A program made the translations under genes and the position numbers. DNA of 64,000 nucleotides from a virus. Location of the stretch: the IMG/VR virus record IMGVR_UViG_3300020383_000006, positions 62,001 through 126,000 of that record. One strand, written 5' to 3'. The first letter of the stretch is position 1, and each line of letters begins with the position of its first letter. Below the pieces are notes generated by a model that was not told the DNA's origin, searched no databases, and saw only the letters and a list, made by a program, of their open reading frames with translations. Positions 1 through 6,289 of the stretch are shown one piece after another.

Positions 1-102
1 AGGGACTACCAATTTGTGGTAAAGGCTGGTAATACCGCCAGTTCATCCACAGCAGCCGTTCTTAGGACGCTAGGAACCGCTCCACAGCGAAAAGTGGCGT
101 AA
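1..102 (+). CDS. Possible C-terminal fragment of an upstream gene (or structured non-coding DNA)
   Basis: Frame 1 is open from the window edge to a TAA at 100-102 and would encode the last 33 residues of an unknown protein rich in Ala, Ser and Thr. The stretch is clearly GC-richer than the rest of the arm and can fold. One imperfect hairpin pairs roughly 58-66 with 70-79, and CCAC pairs with GTGG near its end. A structured RNA, or the remains of something other than a protein, is therefore equally possible. I do not recognise the peptide. Confidence 0.35.
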   Translation, partial: RDYQFVVKAGNTASSSTAAVLRTLGTAPQRKVA

Positions 103-164
103 AGACCTTTACTTTTATTCAATAAAGTAGTAAGATACTTTTATTGTTTTTAGTAGAGGTCTTT
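101..164 (+). promoter_or_regulatory. Early-type promoter enclosed by an RBS-masking inverted repeat
   Basis: A -35 box TTTACT (108-113) and a -10 box TAAGAT (131-136) are 17 nt apart, which resembles T4 early promoters. The promoter lies between the arms AAAGACCT (101-108) and AGGTCTTT (157-164). The second arm overlaps the Shine-Dalgarno AGAGG of the gene at 170. Read-through RNA could mask the ribosome site, while RNA starting at this promoter (about 143) would lack the first arm. The masking effect is inference. Confidence 0.6.
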
Positions 165-169
165 TTGTT

Positions 170-673
170 ATGAGAGTATTATTTTTGCACGGTTATGGGT
201 CAAGTTCAGAAACTGACAAGTTTAAGGCAATCACTTCTAATAAAGTTACCCATAAGTTTTGTCCTTATATTGAGTACAACAAAACCGATTTCCTTTCTTT
301 GTTTACGAAATTATCCCATATTGTTGAAAAATTCAGACCTGATTTAATTATTGGTCATTCTCTAGGTGGGTATTGGGCTAAAGTGATGAGCAACGCTTAT
401 CATATTCCATGTATTCTATTGAACCCACAGTTATTTCCAAAGAAAAAGTATGGGTTTCCTAATTTGGATAAATCTGATTTTGAAACTGGGGTTTGGACTT
501 ATAGTTACCTTGAATCAGGCGACGACATTATTGATTATGAAAAAACTAAATTAATATTAGAAAATTATACTGACTTAGAAATCTACGAAGGCGGTCACCA
601 TAGAATTAAAAACCTAGATTCAATAAATAGTATTATTGAAAAACATTCTAGAATAGACGGGATTTATGATTAA
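170..673 (+). CDS. YqiA/UPF0227-like esterase, alpha/beta hydrolase
   Basis: This 167-residue protein has a single small alpha/beta-hydrolase domain. It opens with MRVLFLHGYGSS, the oxyanion-loop type start of the family. It carries the nucleophile elbow GHSLGG (residues 62-67, Ser64), an acidic residue in SGDDIIDY around 117 and a histidine in GGHHR around 142, which together make a complete Ser-Asp-His triad. The length fits the YqiA/UPF0227 family, whose members cleave short acyl esters; the natural substrate in a phage is unknown. It is the first gene after its own early-type promoter, starts behind a good AGAGG site and overlaps the next gene by 8 nt, so it is probably expressed early. 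Confidence 0.75.
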   Translation: MRVLFLHGYGSSSETDKFKAITSNKVTHKFCPYIEYNKTDFLSLFTKLSHIVEKFRPDLIIGHSLGGYWAKVMSNAYHIPCILLNPQLFPKKKYGFPNLDKSDFETGVWTYSYLESGDDIIDYEKTKLILENYTDLEIYEGGHHRIKNLDSINSIIEKHSRIDGIYD

Positions 674-1259
674 ATTTCAAGACTTCATCAACGAAAGATT
701 TGTTAACCTTTTTGGTGATGTAGAAGGAAAAGAAAAATACGTTGACCAAGTTTGGGATATGTTACAATCATCTTATAAACGTTCAGGCGGTATTAAAGGC
801 TCTGGTTTCGGTTCTAAGCAAGAAATGATAGACAAGCTACCGTTATGGAAGCTAGTCCGTAAAGACGGCAAGATTGTTGCTGGTGGACTCTATAAAGACA
901 AACGGGGTCGTAAGCGCGTAGCTTCATTTACTGATGGAACTGAACAAGGCAAAAAATGGTTAGGTAAAGTCGTAGAAGAAGATTTTGAACGTGCTTTCTT
1001 TGAAATGTCTAAAGCGGCATTTGGTTCAGCCGTTAAAAATTTGGGTATTGACTTCATGAAGCGTTGGGCTAAAACGCCACAAGAAGTAGAAAAAATTCTT
1101 AAAGGAAAGGAAATAGTTTATCCAGTACCGGAAAATGACCCGCATGTTATAAAAGTCCCAGAATTGAAGGAATTTTATTACCAACGTGAACTAGGTGGGA
1201 AATTAGAAACCAAAATTATGTTGGGTACAACTGGGAATAAAATAGTTGTAGAACAGTAA
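666..1259 (+). CDS. Putative internal head protein with capsid-targeting peptide
   Basis: This 197-residue protein starts with MIKFQDFINE. That matches the capsid-targeting peptide of T4 internal proteins (consensus like MKTYQEFIAE), which the gp21 protease cuts after an L/I-x-E motif, here I-N-E. Similar starts occur on three genes at 23330-24504. The body (residues about 55-130) has a lysine-rich beta-rich stretch that reminds me of GNAT-like phage proteins, but I cannot confirm an acetyl-CoA loop. If packaged, the mature protein would be injected with the DNA. It is unusual in lying in the early arm, overlapping the esterase gene and directly preceding the tRNAs. The packaging call rests on the N-terminus only. 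Confidence 0.5.
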   Translation: MIKFQDFINERFVNLFGDVEGKEKYVDQVWDMLQSSYKRSGGIKGSGFGSKQEMIDKLPLWKLVRKDGKIVAGGLYKDKRGRKRVASFTDGTEQGKKWLGKVVEEDFERAFFEMSKAAFGSAVKNLGIDFMKRWAKTPQEVEKILKGKEIVYPVPENDPHVIKVPELKEFYYQRELGGKLETKIMLGTTGNKIVVEQ

Positions 1260-1262
1260 ATT

Positions 1263-1339
1263 GGAGATGTAGCTCAGTCGGTCAGAGCACGAAACTCATA
1301 ATTTCGGGGTCGGTGGTTCAATTCCACTCATCTCCACCA
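1263..1339 (+). tRNA. tRNA-Met (anticodon CAT)
   Basis: A standard cloverleaf of 77 nt. The 7-bp acceptor is GGAGATG/CATCTCC, the D stem is GCTC/GAGC, and the anticodon stem CGAAA/TTTCG holds loop CTCATAA. The T arm is GGTGG-TTCAATT-CCACT and CCA is encoded. The CAT anticodon could be elongator Met or, if the wobble C is lysidinylated, Ile2; I cannot tell these apart by eye. Confidence 0.9.
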
Positions 1340-1347
1340 ATTTAAGA

Positions 1348-1355
1348 TATAAATA
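1348..1355 (+). promoter_or_regulatory. Late-type promoter box TATAAATA between the tRNAs
   Basis: An exact T4-late consensus TATAAATA lies 8 nt before the second tRNA, so transcription would start around 1361, just upstream of its first base. The same octamer precedes late genes on the other strand. In an AT-rich genome a chance match is possible. Confidence 0.4.
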
Positions 1356-1363
1356 TAGTTTAT

Positions 1364-1449
1364 AAGGGTGCTGATATTGGTGTGTCGAGCGGTCTCCAAA
1401 ACCGTGATCTTAACCGATCTTGGGGGTTCGAATCCCTCCACCTTTGCCA
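1364..1449 (+). tRNA. tRNA-Trp-like (anticodon CCA) with enlarged variable arm
   Basis: Acceptor arms AAGGGTG (1364-1370) and CACCTTT pair over 7 bp with one G-T. The anticodon stem GCGGT/ACCGT closes loop CTCCAAA, giving anticodon CCA. The T arm GGGGG-TTCGAAT-CCCTC and encoded CCA are clear. The total is 86 nt, about 10 too long for tRNA-Trp. The extra length is in the variable region, where GATCTT occurs twice, as if 10 nt had been duplicated; the copies could pair as GATC/GATC. The D arm is weak. It may be functional, degenerate or a class II oddity. Confidence 0.65.
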
Positions 1450-1471
1450 ATTTTAAATAGAAGAGGTTTTT

Positions 1472-1588
1472 ATGAAAAAGAATACATTTGTTGGTGGCGG
1501 CAATTACAACGAAAAATCATCGATTGGTTTTGATGAATACTGTAGCCGAGTTAAAGGTATGATTGATGGTGGTTTTACTGGCGCTTAA
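1472..1588 (+). CDS. Small protein of unknown function (38 aa)
   Basis: An ATG at 1472 follows a good AGAGG site 7 nt upstream and opens a 38-codon frame ending with TAA at 1586-1588. The peptide is hydrophilic, with a Gly-rich start (VGGGNY) and one Cys. It lies between the tRNA-Trp-like gene and the next promoter. I do not recognise it; the ribosome site and the tidy fit between neighbours are the only support. Confidence 0.5.
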   Translation: MKKNTFVGGGNYNEKSSIGFDEYCSRVKGMIDGGFTGA

Positions 1589-1597
1589 TAAAATCAC

Positions 1598-1626
1598 TTT
1601 ACTTTTAAAAACAATAAGCCTATAAT
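1598..1626 (+). promoter_or_regulatory. Early-type promoter (TTTACT-17-TATAAT)
   Basis: The -35 box TTTACT (1598-1603) and a perfect -10 box TATAAT (1621-1626) are separated by 17 nt. It shares the CTTTACTTTTA context with the promoter at 108. It should start RNA around 1633 for the genes at 1661 and 1867. Confidence 0.75.
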
Positions 1627-1653
1627 GACCTCATACTAATTTGTTATGAGGTC
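1627..1653 (+). promoter_or_regulatory. Inverted repeat over the ribosome binding site
   Basis: GACCTCATA (1627-1635) pairs with TATGAGGTC (1645-1653) around a 9-nt loop. The second arm contains the GAGG of the gene starting at 1661. Read-through RNA can form the whole hairpin. RNA from the promoter just upstream starts inside the first arm and would form only part of it. The leader GAGGTCTTTTGTTATG matches the leader of the gene at 170. Confidence 0.5.
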
Positions 1654-1660
1654 TTTTGTT

Positions 1661-1864
1661 ATGTTAAACCCTTTCTCTTCAATTATTCTAATAATTATTG
1701 GTTTAATCATGATTGCTTTAGGCATGATTTATAGTGAACCAACACCTACTGTCAAAATTTCTCACTCTTCTGGTGAATGTGTCGAAGTTATCAATTATAC
1801 TAAAGAAACTCGATTTAGTTGTGATAATCTGCCGGAAAAATATGACCACGTTTGGGTCAAGTAA
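1661..1864 (+). CDS. Small single-pass membrane protein, unknown
   Basis: This 67-residue protein has one strong hydrophobic segment at residues 7-24 (rich in Ile, Leu and Met) right after a short N-terminus. A hydrophilic tail with two Cys follows that could be periplasmic. I chose the ATG at 1661 over the one at 1646 because GAGG lies 8 nt before it and the leader matches that of the gene at 170. It could be an early host-takeover or superinfection protein, but nothing in the sequence assigns a function. Confidence 0.55.
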   Translation: MLNPFSSIILIIIGLIMIALGMIYSEPTPTVKISHSSGECVEVINYTKETRFSCDNLPEKYDHVWVK

Positions 1865-1866
1865 TA

Positions 1867-2061
1867 ATGGCTTCCTACCGTATAAAATGTTATTGTGGTT
1901 TTGATAAAGAAGTATCAGAAAGGGATTGTTTATTTGATTCCTTAAAAGAAACTCTTACTTGCCCACAATGCATGTACCGTCTTTCAAAATCAGTAGTCAA
2001 AAATTCTATTGGTTTTAGAGAAGTTGTACCTTTACTTTCTGTTTCTAAAAAGTTAAAGTGA
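1867..2061 (+). CDS. Small Cys-rich protein, possible zinc ribbon
   Basis: This 64-residue protein has a C-x-C pair near residues 8-10 and a CPQC knuckle near residues 33-36. Together with Cys21 this suggests a zinc ribbon. I use the ATG at 1867; the frame is open slightly further upstream but only through a TTG. It directly follows the membrane protein gene (2-nt gap), so it is probably co-transcribed. Its ribosome site is weak, which suggests translational coupling. Function unknown. Confidence 0.5.
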   Translation: MASYRIKCYCGFDKEVSERDCLFDSLKETLTCPQCMYRLSKSVVKNSIGFREVVPLLSVSKKLK

Positions 2062-2067
2062 TAACCG

Positions 2068-2085
2068 TCCCTCAAATACGAGGGA
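2068..2085 (+). promoter_or_regulatory. Intergenic hairpin
   Basis: TCCCTC and GAGGGA form a 6-bp stem around AAATAC just after the stop of the preceding gene. There is no following T run, so it may be an RNA-stabilising or processing element rather than a terminator. Confidence 0.35.
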
Positions 2086-2117
2086 TCTTGAAATCTTAGT
2101 TATTAGAGGATTATATT

Positions 2118-2858
2118 ATGAAGAACTACAAGAACCTTTACTTTAATGGTCTAGGTTTAGTATCCAACCGCAAAGGAAAATCAACGAAATATTGGGGCGT
2201 TTCTAAAGTTCCTAAAAGCCAACGCTATACAATTCGAGTTTTTAATGAATTAGTTGGTCAACCCCAATCAGTTTCCGGTAATTGGTCATCACTAGCCGTT
2301 GCCGCTGAAATTTCCGCTTTAATGTATTACCTTCTAACCCGTGGCGTTTTAAAACGGGCTAACAGTCGAGTCCTATACGAAACAAATAACAAAAATTATT
2401 TTTTGTTTGAATTTCGTTCAGCAGGTAACTGGGTTATTTCAAAACCAGTAAATACCCTTGTTCAAGATTACCAATCATCTTCTGAAATTCAACAAATCAC
2501 TTCTGACCAAGTTCATAAAGATTTGATGGAATCGGTTCACTTTGAACAAGAACCTGAAGAACTTCAGCTCCAAGAAAAACTTCCATTACAAGAAGAACAG
2601 GTCGACAAAGAACCTGTTGTTGATCAGAAAGAACCTTTAAATGAAATTGTTGATGATGATTCGCCTTCATTAGCTGAAGAAATAGTTGATGATGTTGTTG
2701 AAGAAAATGAAGAAGAATTGGTACAACATTCCGAATACCTACCGCATGAAAAAGAAGCGGCTAAAGCTATGTACAATGCTTTGGTTGAGAACGGGGTAGA
2801 AGCCAGCGATTCTTTCAAGAAATTCGTAGAGATTGTACATAATACAATCAACTCTTAA
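2118..2858 (+). CDS. Hypothetical protein, AP2-like N-terminus and acidic linker
   Basis: This 246-residue protein falls into three parts. Residues 1-70 contain a basic stretch with YWGVSKVPKSQRYTIRV, which faintly resembles an AP2-type DNA-binding sheet (the YxGV pattern followed by basic strands). Residues 120-205 are very acidic and rich in Glu, Gln and Val, probably a disordered linker. Residues 215-246 look like a short helical tail. It starts behind GAGG at a good distance and lies between two intergenic hairpins. The AP2 resemblance is weak, so DNA binding is a guess and the function is unknown. Confidence 0.6.
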   Translation: MKNYKNLYFNGLGLVSNRKGKSTKYWGVSKVPKSQRYTIRVFNELVGQPQSVSGNWSSLAVAAEISALMYYLLTRGVLKRANSRVLYETNNKNYFLFEFRSAGNWVISKPVNTLVQDYQSSSEIQQITSDQVHKDLMESVHFEQEPEELQLQEKLPLQEEQVDKEPVVDQKEPLNEIVDDDSPSLAEEIVDDVVEENEEELVQHSEYLPHEKEAAKAMYNALVENGVEASDSFKKFVEIVHNTINS

Positions 2859-2876
2859 ATTTTAATTAATGAAAAT

Positions 2877-2897
2877 GGGGTACTTTATTTGTGCCCC
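2877..2897 (+). promoter_or_regulatory. Intergenic GC hairpin
   Basis: GGGGTAC (2877-2883) pairs with GTGCCCC (2891-2897) through 7 bp with one T-G, around a TTTATTT loop. It lies just before the Shine-Dalgarno of the gene at 2914. A similar GGGG/CCCC hairpin precedes the polymerase gene. There is no T run. Confidence 0.4.
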
Positions 2898-2913
2898 AAA
2901 ATTGAGGTAATTT

Positions 2914-3867
2914 ATGTCTGAAGTTCATAAAGGTATGCAGAATAAAACAATTATCAAGGTTATCAAAAATAAAATTGATGATTGGGTTAAATCCGTTTTA
3001 GATCATGGCGAAGAATATGACCTTAATGAAGAAGCAAAATCAGTAACAAAAGCAATTAAAAAAGATTGTATTGTTACAGGCGGTTCTATTGCTTCAATGA
3101 TAATGGGTGAAAAAATTAATGATTTTGACGTCTACTTAAGAACTAAAGAATCTGCATTATTGGTTGCTAATTTTTACGTAGACATCTTTAATAAGAAAAA
3201 CCAAGACCAACAAAAAGTAACAGTTAAAGAAGAAACTCTTTCTAACATTTTAGGGGAAGATGAAGAACGTGTTGTTATTTGGGTTGATAGTTCAGGTCAA
3301 GCTTCTGAAAGTTATTCCGAAGAACAGGAAGATATTCCTGAAATCGGTGCGGATATTGGATCTGAGGAAATTGAAGAAGAAGAGTTACGTTATCGTCCAG
3401 TTTTTTTATCTGAAAATGCCATCACTTTAAGCAACAAAATACAAATCGTAACAAGGTTTTATGGTGAACCCGACCAAATTCACCGGAACTATGATTTTGT
3501 GCATGCTATGTGCTATTACGACGCTGGTACAAATAAATTGGTCACTCCTGAAAAAGCATTACGTTCTATGCAATCAAGAACCCTTTATTACGAAGGGAGT
3601 CTATACCCTGTATGTTCACTTTTCCGTTGCCGTAAATTCATTAAACGGGGTTGGTCTATTTCAGCTGGTGAAATGCTTAAAATTGTTTTACAAATTAGTG
3701 AAATTGATTTAACGATTACTTCTATTTTACGGGAGCAGTTAACTGGTGTAGATGCTTTGTATTTCAACCAACTAATTTCCGCAATTAAACAAAAAGAAGC
3801 TCAAGGCGAAGCGATAGATAAAACCTATATCGTTACTGTAATAGACCGTATTTTTAATGACCTGTAA
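2914..3867 (+). CDS. Nucleotidyltransferase-fold protein (Pol beta-like)
   Basis: This 317-residue protein has the Pol-beta-type signature VTGGSIASM (residues about 54-62) followed by NDFDVYL (about 69-75). This is the G-G/S ... D-x-D pattern that binds nucleotide and two metals. An acidic, low-complexity insert (residues about 125-155) separates this from a C-terminal half with a YDFVHAMCYYD segment and a helical region. Relatives in large phages are usually annotated only as nucleotidyltransferases. Substrate and product are unknown; it could modify RNA or protein or act as a toxin-like factor. The gene stands 11 nt before dexA, so co-expression is likely. Confidence 0.6.
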   Translation: MSEVHKGMQNKTIIKVIKNKIDDWVKSVLDHGEEYDLNEEAKSVTKAIKKDCIVTGGSIASMIMGEKINDFDVYLRTKESALLVANFYVDIFNKKNQDQQKVTVKEETLSNILGEDEERVVIWVDSSGQASESYSEEQEDIPEIGADIGSEEIEEEELRYRPVFLSENAITLSNKIQIVTRFYGEPDQIHRNYDFVHAMCYYDAGTNKLVTPEKALRSMQSRTLYYEGSLYPVCSLFRCRKFIKRGWSISAGEMLKIVLQISEIDLTITSILREQLTGVDALYFNQLISAIKQKEAQGEAIDKTYIVTVIDRIFNDL

Positions 3868-3878
3868 GGATTTATATT

Positions 3879-4523
3879 ATGAAAATTATTGACCATACGC
3901 TAGATTTTGAAACAATGGGTACTGACCCAGATAGCATAGTTTTAAGCTGTGCTATCACTTTCCATAGACGTGGTAAAGTCGACTACACGTTCCAAGAGCT
4001 AGTAGAGAAAACCCATTATTTTAAGTTTGATATAGAACACCAACAAAAAGAGTTCGGTCGAACGTATAGTGAACGCACGTTAGAGTGGTGGCAAAAACAA
4101 GACCCTGAAGTTAGAAAGGCACAATTTACCCCATCTGAGTATGATTTTACGTTGGGTGAATTTATAACAGCATATTACAATTTGTTGGAACAATATGGAT
4201 CAAATAACCTTTCTATGGCTTTTTGTCGTGGTCAGTCATTTGATTTCCCTATTCTTAAAAATATCCATCAGTCGGTTAGAAATAGTAATCCTGATTTCTT
4301 CCCTACTCCATTTTGGCAACAAAGTGATATCCGCTCTATTTTGCGTGGCTTAATGATGGATTTAACAGTAAGAAATATTCCTATGCCTGATGGAACATTA
4401 AAAGGGTTTAAAAAACATAATCCAATTCACGATAATGCTAAAGCTATTATGGAAATGCAATGGGCGTATCGGTATGCTGATGGTGAGGAACTTCCAGAAT
4501 ATATTGACCCTGAATCCTTGTAG
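3879..4523 (+). CDS. dexA: Exonuclease A (DexA-like 3'-5' exonuclease)
   Basis: This 214-residue protein resembles T4 DexA along its whole length. The DnaQ-type Exo I motif LDFETMG (Asp9, Glu11) is near the N-terminus, followed by ERTLEWW, FDFPIL and FWxQxDIR. A C-terminal Exo III-like HDNAKAI motif follows PMPDGTLKGF. DexA degrades single-stranded DNA 3'-5', probably in nucleotide salvage or recombination. It sits right after the nucleotidyltransferase-fold gene and before a strong terminator. The identification is from shared motifs in the same order. Confidence 0.85.
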   Translation: MKIIDHTLDFETMGTDPDSIVLSCAITFHRRGKVDYTFQELVEKTHYFKFDIEHQQKEFGRTYSERTLEWWQKQDPEVRKAQFTPSEYDFTLGEFITAYYNLLEQYGSNNLSMAFCRGQSFDFPILKNIHQSVRNSNPDFFPTPFWQQSDIRSILRGLMMDLTVRNIPMPDGTLKGFKKHNPIHDNAKAIMEMQWAYRYADGEELPEYIDPESL

Positions 4524-4545
4524 GGTTTAAAAATAATCTAAATAG

Positions 4546-4572
4546 AGGTAGGATATTGTTCCTACCTTTTTA
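4546..4572 (+). terminator. Rho-independent terminator after dexA
   Basis: AGGTAGGA (4546-4553) pairs with TCCTACCT (4560-4567) around a 6-nt loop and is followed by TTTTATTTT. This is a textbook terminator structure closing the 2914-4523 unit. Confidence 0.8.
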
Positions 4573-4588
4573 TTTTAGGAGAAATACG

Positions 4589-4831
4589 ATGCTAAATCTA
4601 AACGAATTTAAACAAATAGAAACTGACGTAGCTATGCTTGAAGAAAAAATTGATGAGTCAGTCTATGAAAAAAGTGAGACATTTGAACTGACTGAAAATG
4701 AAAACCTAACAACTACATTTAAACTGTACGACGCTGATGACAATTGTATCTTTGAAACTGAAGTTGAAGATTACTACACCGCCGAACAATACCTAAAAGA
4801 AAGATTTGACATCAGTGGTGAAGAAGAATAA
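4589..4831 (+). CDS. Small acidic protein, unknown (80 aa)
   Basis: The frame extends upstream to 4556, but that part lies inside the terminator. The ATG at 4589 has AGGAG 8 nt before it, so I start there. The 80-residue product is strongly acidic. It has a helical start and a C-terminal part that alternates like a small beta-rich domain (TFKLYDADDNCIFETEVEDY). I do not recognise it. It stands alone between the dexA terminator and the promoter of the hypermodification cassette. Confidence 0.6.
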   Translation: MLNLNEFKQIETDVAMLEEKIDESVYEKSETFELTENENLTTTFKLYDADDNCIFETEVEDYYTAEQYLKERFDISGEEE

Positions 4832-4838
4832 AATAGAT

Positions 4839-4867
4839 TTTTAATTTTCTTTTTAATCTATTATAAT
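4839..4867 (+). promoter_or_regulatory. Promoter with perfect -10, weak -35
   Basis: TATAAT at 4862-4867 lies 31 nt before the dioxygenase start. The best -35 at 17 nt spacing is TTTTAA, which is weak. An 8-bp inverted repeat (AATAGATT / AATCTATT) lies just upstream. It probably drives 4898-8627. Confidence 0.5.
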
Positions 4868-4897
4868 AAATCCTTCTTAAGAATTTCGGAGTTTTAA

Positions 4898-6289
4898 ATG
4901 GACAAATATATTGATGGTGTGAGAGTCATCGTAGCTGAAGAACACCATGATTGTGAACACCTACTTGGTAAATTTTTAGATGAAAGTCATTATGACGTTT
5001 TAATAGACGAAGATTGTGATTTTTACGCGCCACCAGAAAACACTTTATTCGGTGTAGAAGAAACCTCAGAAGAAAAATGTATTTTCAAACTGCGCAAAGG
5101 TTTTTTCAGTATGGAAGAACAACGTGGCGCATATGAAGGGTTACGTGATGCGGCAGTTGCTTCTAACAACCGTGGAATTGCTGCTGGCGACCGTACTGAA
5201 ATGACGGGCAACCGAGTTTTCGTTACTGAACGTCATTTACGTATTTTAGACATGATGATGAATCCTGCTGGTGCTGTTATTGATGATGCCTTTACGGTAG
5301 CTGATGCGGTAGCTGATAAGTCTTGGGGTAATCCTAATTCTAAAAAAGGTGAAGCATGGATTATTCGAGTTGTTGGGGATAACTTTGATTTTGAAAAATG
5401 GGCTGAAGAAACAGTAAAATTATCCCCCAGTGAAATGAATAAGAAAGCACGTGAACTTTCAAAAGGCGTTTCTACTACTACATACGCAAATGAAGTTCAT
5501 TCCGGTATTGCTGGTTGGTTTGACCGTTACCCAAGAATTCCTTTTGGGCGAGCAACTTCTTACACAGCAAACAACCCTGAAAAATTTGCTAAATCTTACC
5601 CTTTTCTACAAAAACTTTCGGATGGATTTTCTAAATTTTTGCCTGAACGTTTCGTTAAACAAAAGAAATGTGCCGACTCATTAGACCCTGCTTTTGTCGT
5701 ACCTGAAACGCCGTTTACTACCCTGACGGTTAATAAAACGTTCCGTACAGCAGCTCACAGGGACGCTGGTGACCTGAAAAAAGGGTTCTCTAACCTTAGC
5801 GTGATCACTAATAAAGAAAAGTGTTACACTGGCGGTTATTTAGTTTTACCTGAGTTCCGTGTAGCTGTAAACATTCGTCCTGGTGACTTATTACTTATTA
5901 ATAACCATGACGGGGTTCATGGTAATACGCCTATTGAAATTGATGATGATGGTGAGCGCGTTTCAGTTGTTTGTTATTTCCGTGAAAATATGTTAGAATT
6001 AGGTTCTAAACCATATGAAGATGCAAGAGCCAAATTTGTTGAACAAAGAAGAAATGATAAAAACCACCCAGAGTGGCGTCCATTGTGGAACGGTATTAGT
6101 CCAGGAATGTTTGAGACTGATGAATGGTACAAATTTCTTTACAACGAAATTGGTGAAGAAGAATTATTAAAATACCATCCAAGGGCAAAAGGTAGCATTG
6201 AAGAATTTGAATCTTGTACTAAAAGAAAGGTACATGGGGATGATGTTTGTAATGGATGTAACAAAATATGTAATGGTCGAGGTGAATAA
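4898..6289 (+). CDS. TET/JBP-like 2-oxoglutarate/Fe(II) dioxygenase (DNA base hydroxylase)
   Basis: This 463-residue protein has the double-stranded beta-helix iron site in its second half. HRD (His287, Asp289) lies in the context FRTAAHRDAGD, the distal His is in HDGVHGN (His341 or His337), and the 2-oxoglutarate Arg is in ERVSVV (Arg354). The surrounding pattern, with GGYLVLPEFRVAV and RPGDLLL, is that of the TET/JBP family, which oxidises the methyl of 5-methylcytosine or thymine in DNA. The N-terminal 200 residues are of unknown type. The tail has a Cys cluster (Cys440, 451, 454, 458) that may bind zinc. The next gene starts exactly at its last base, so the products are coupled. Whether C or T is the substrate cannot be read. 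Confidence 0.75.
   Translation: MDKYIDGVRVIVAEEHHDCEHLLGKFLDESHYDVLIDEDCDFYAPPENTLFGVEETSEEKCIFKLRKGFFSMEEQRGAYEGLRDAAVASNNRGIAAGDRTEMTGNRVFVTERHLRILDMMMNPAGAVIDDAFTVADAVADKSWGNPNSKKGEAWIIRVVGDNFDFEKWAEETVKLSPSEMNKKARELSKGVSTTTYANEVHSGIAGWFDRYPRIPFGRATSYTANNPEKFAKSYPFLQKLSDGFSKFLPERFVKQKKCADSLDPAFVVPETPFTTLTVNKTFRTAAHRDAGDLKKGFSNLSVITNKEKCYTGGYLVLPEFRVAVNIRPGDLLLINNHDGVHGNTPIEIDDDGERVSVVCYFRENMLELGSKPYEDARAKFVEQRRNDKNHPEWRPLWNGISPGMFETDEWYKFLYNEIGEEELLKYHPRAKGSIEEFESCTKRKVHGDDVCNGCNKICNGRGE

Noticed and set aside
1-102. A tRNA at the left edge
   Set aside because: Hairpins are present but no cloverleaf, T-loop or CCA end can be drawn.
1646-1660. Upstream ATG for the small membrane protein
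   Set aside because: No ribosome site before 1646, while the leader before 1661 matches that of the gene at 170.
4556-4588. Longer start for the 80-residue protein
   Set aside because: The extra codons lie inside the dexA terminator; the ATG at 4589 has the ribosome site.
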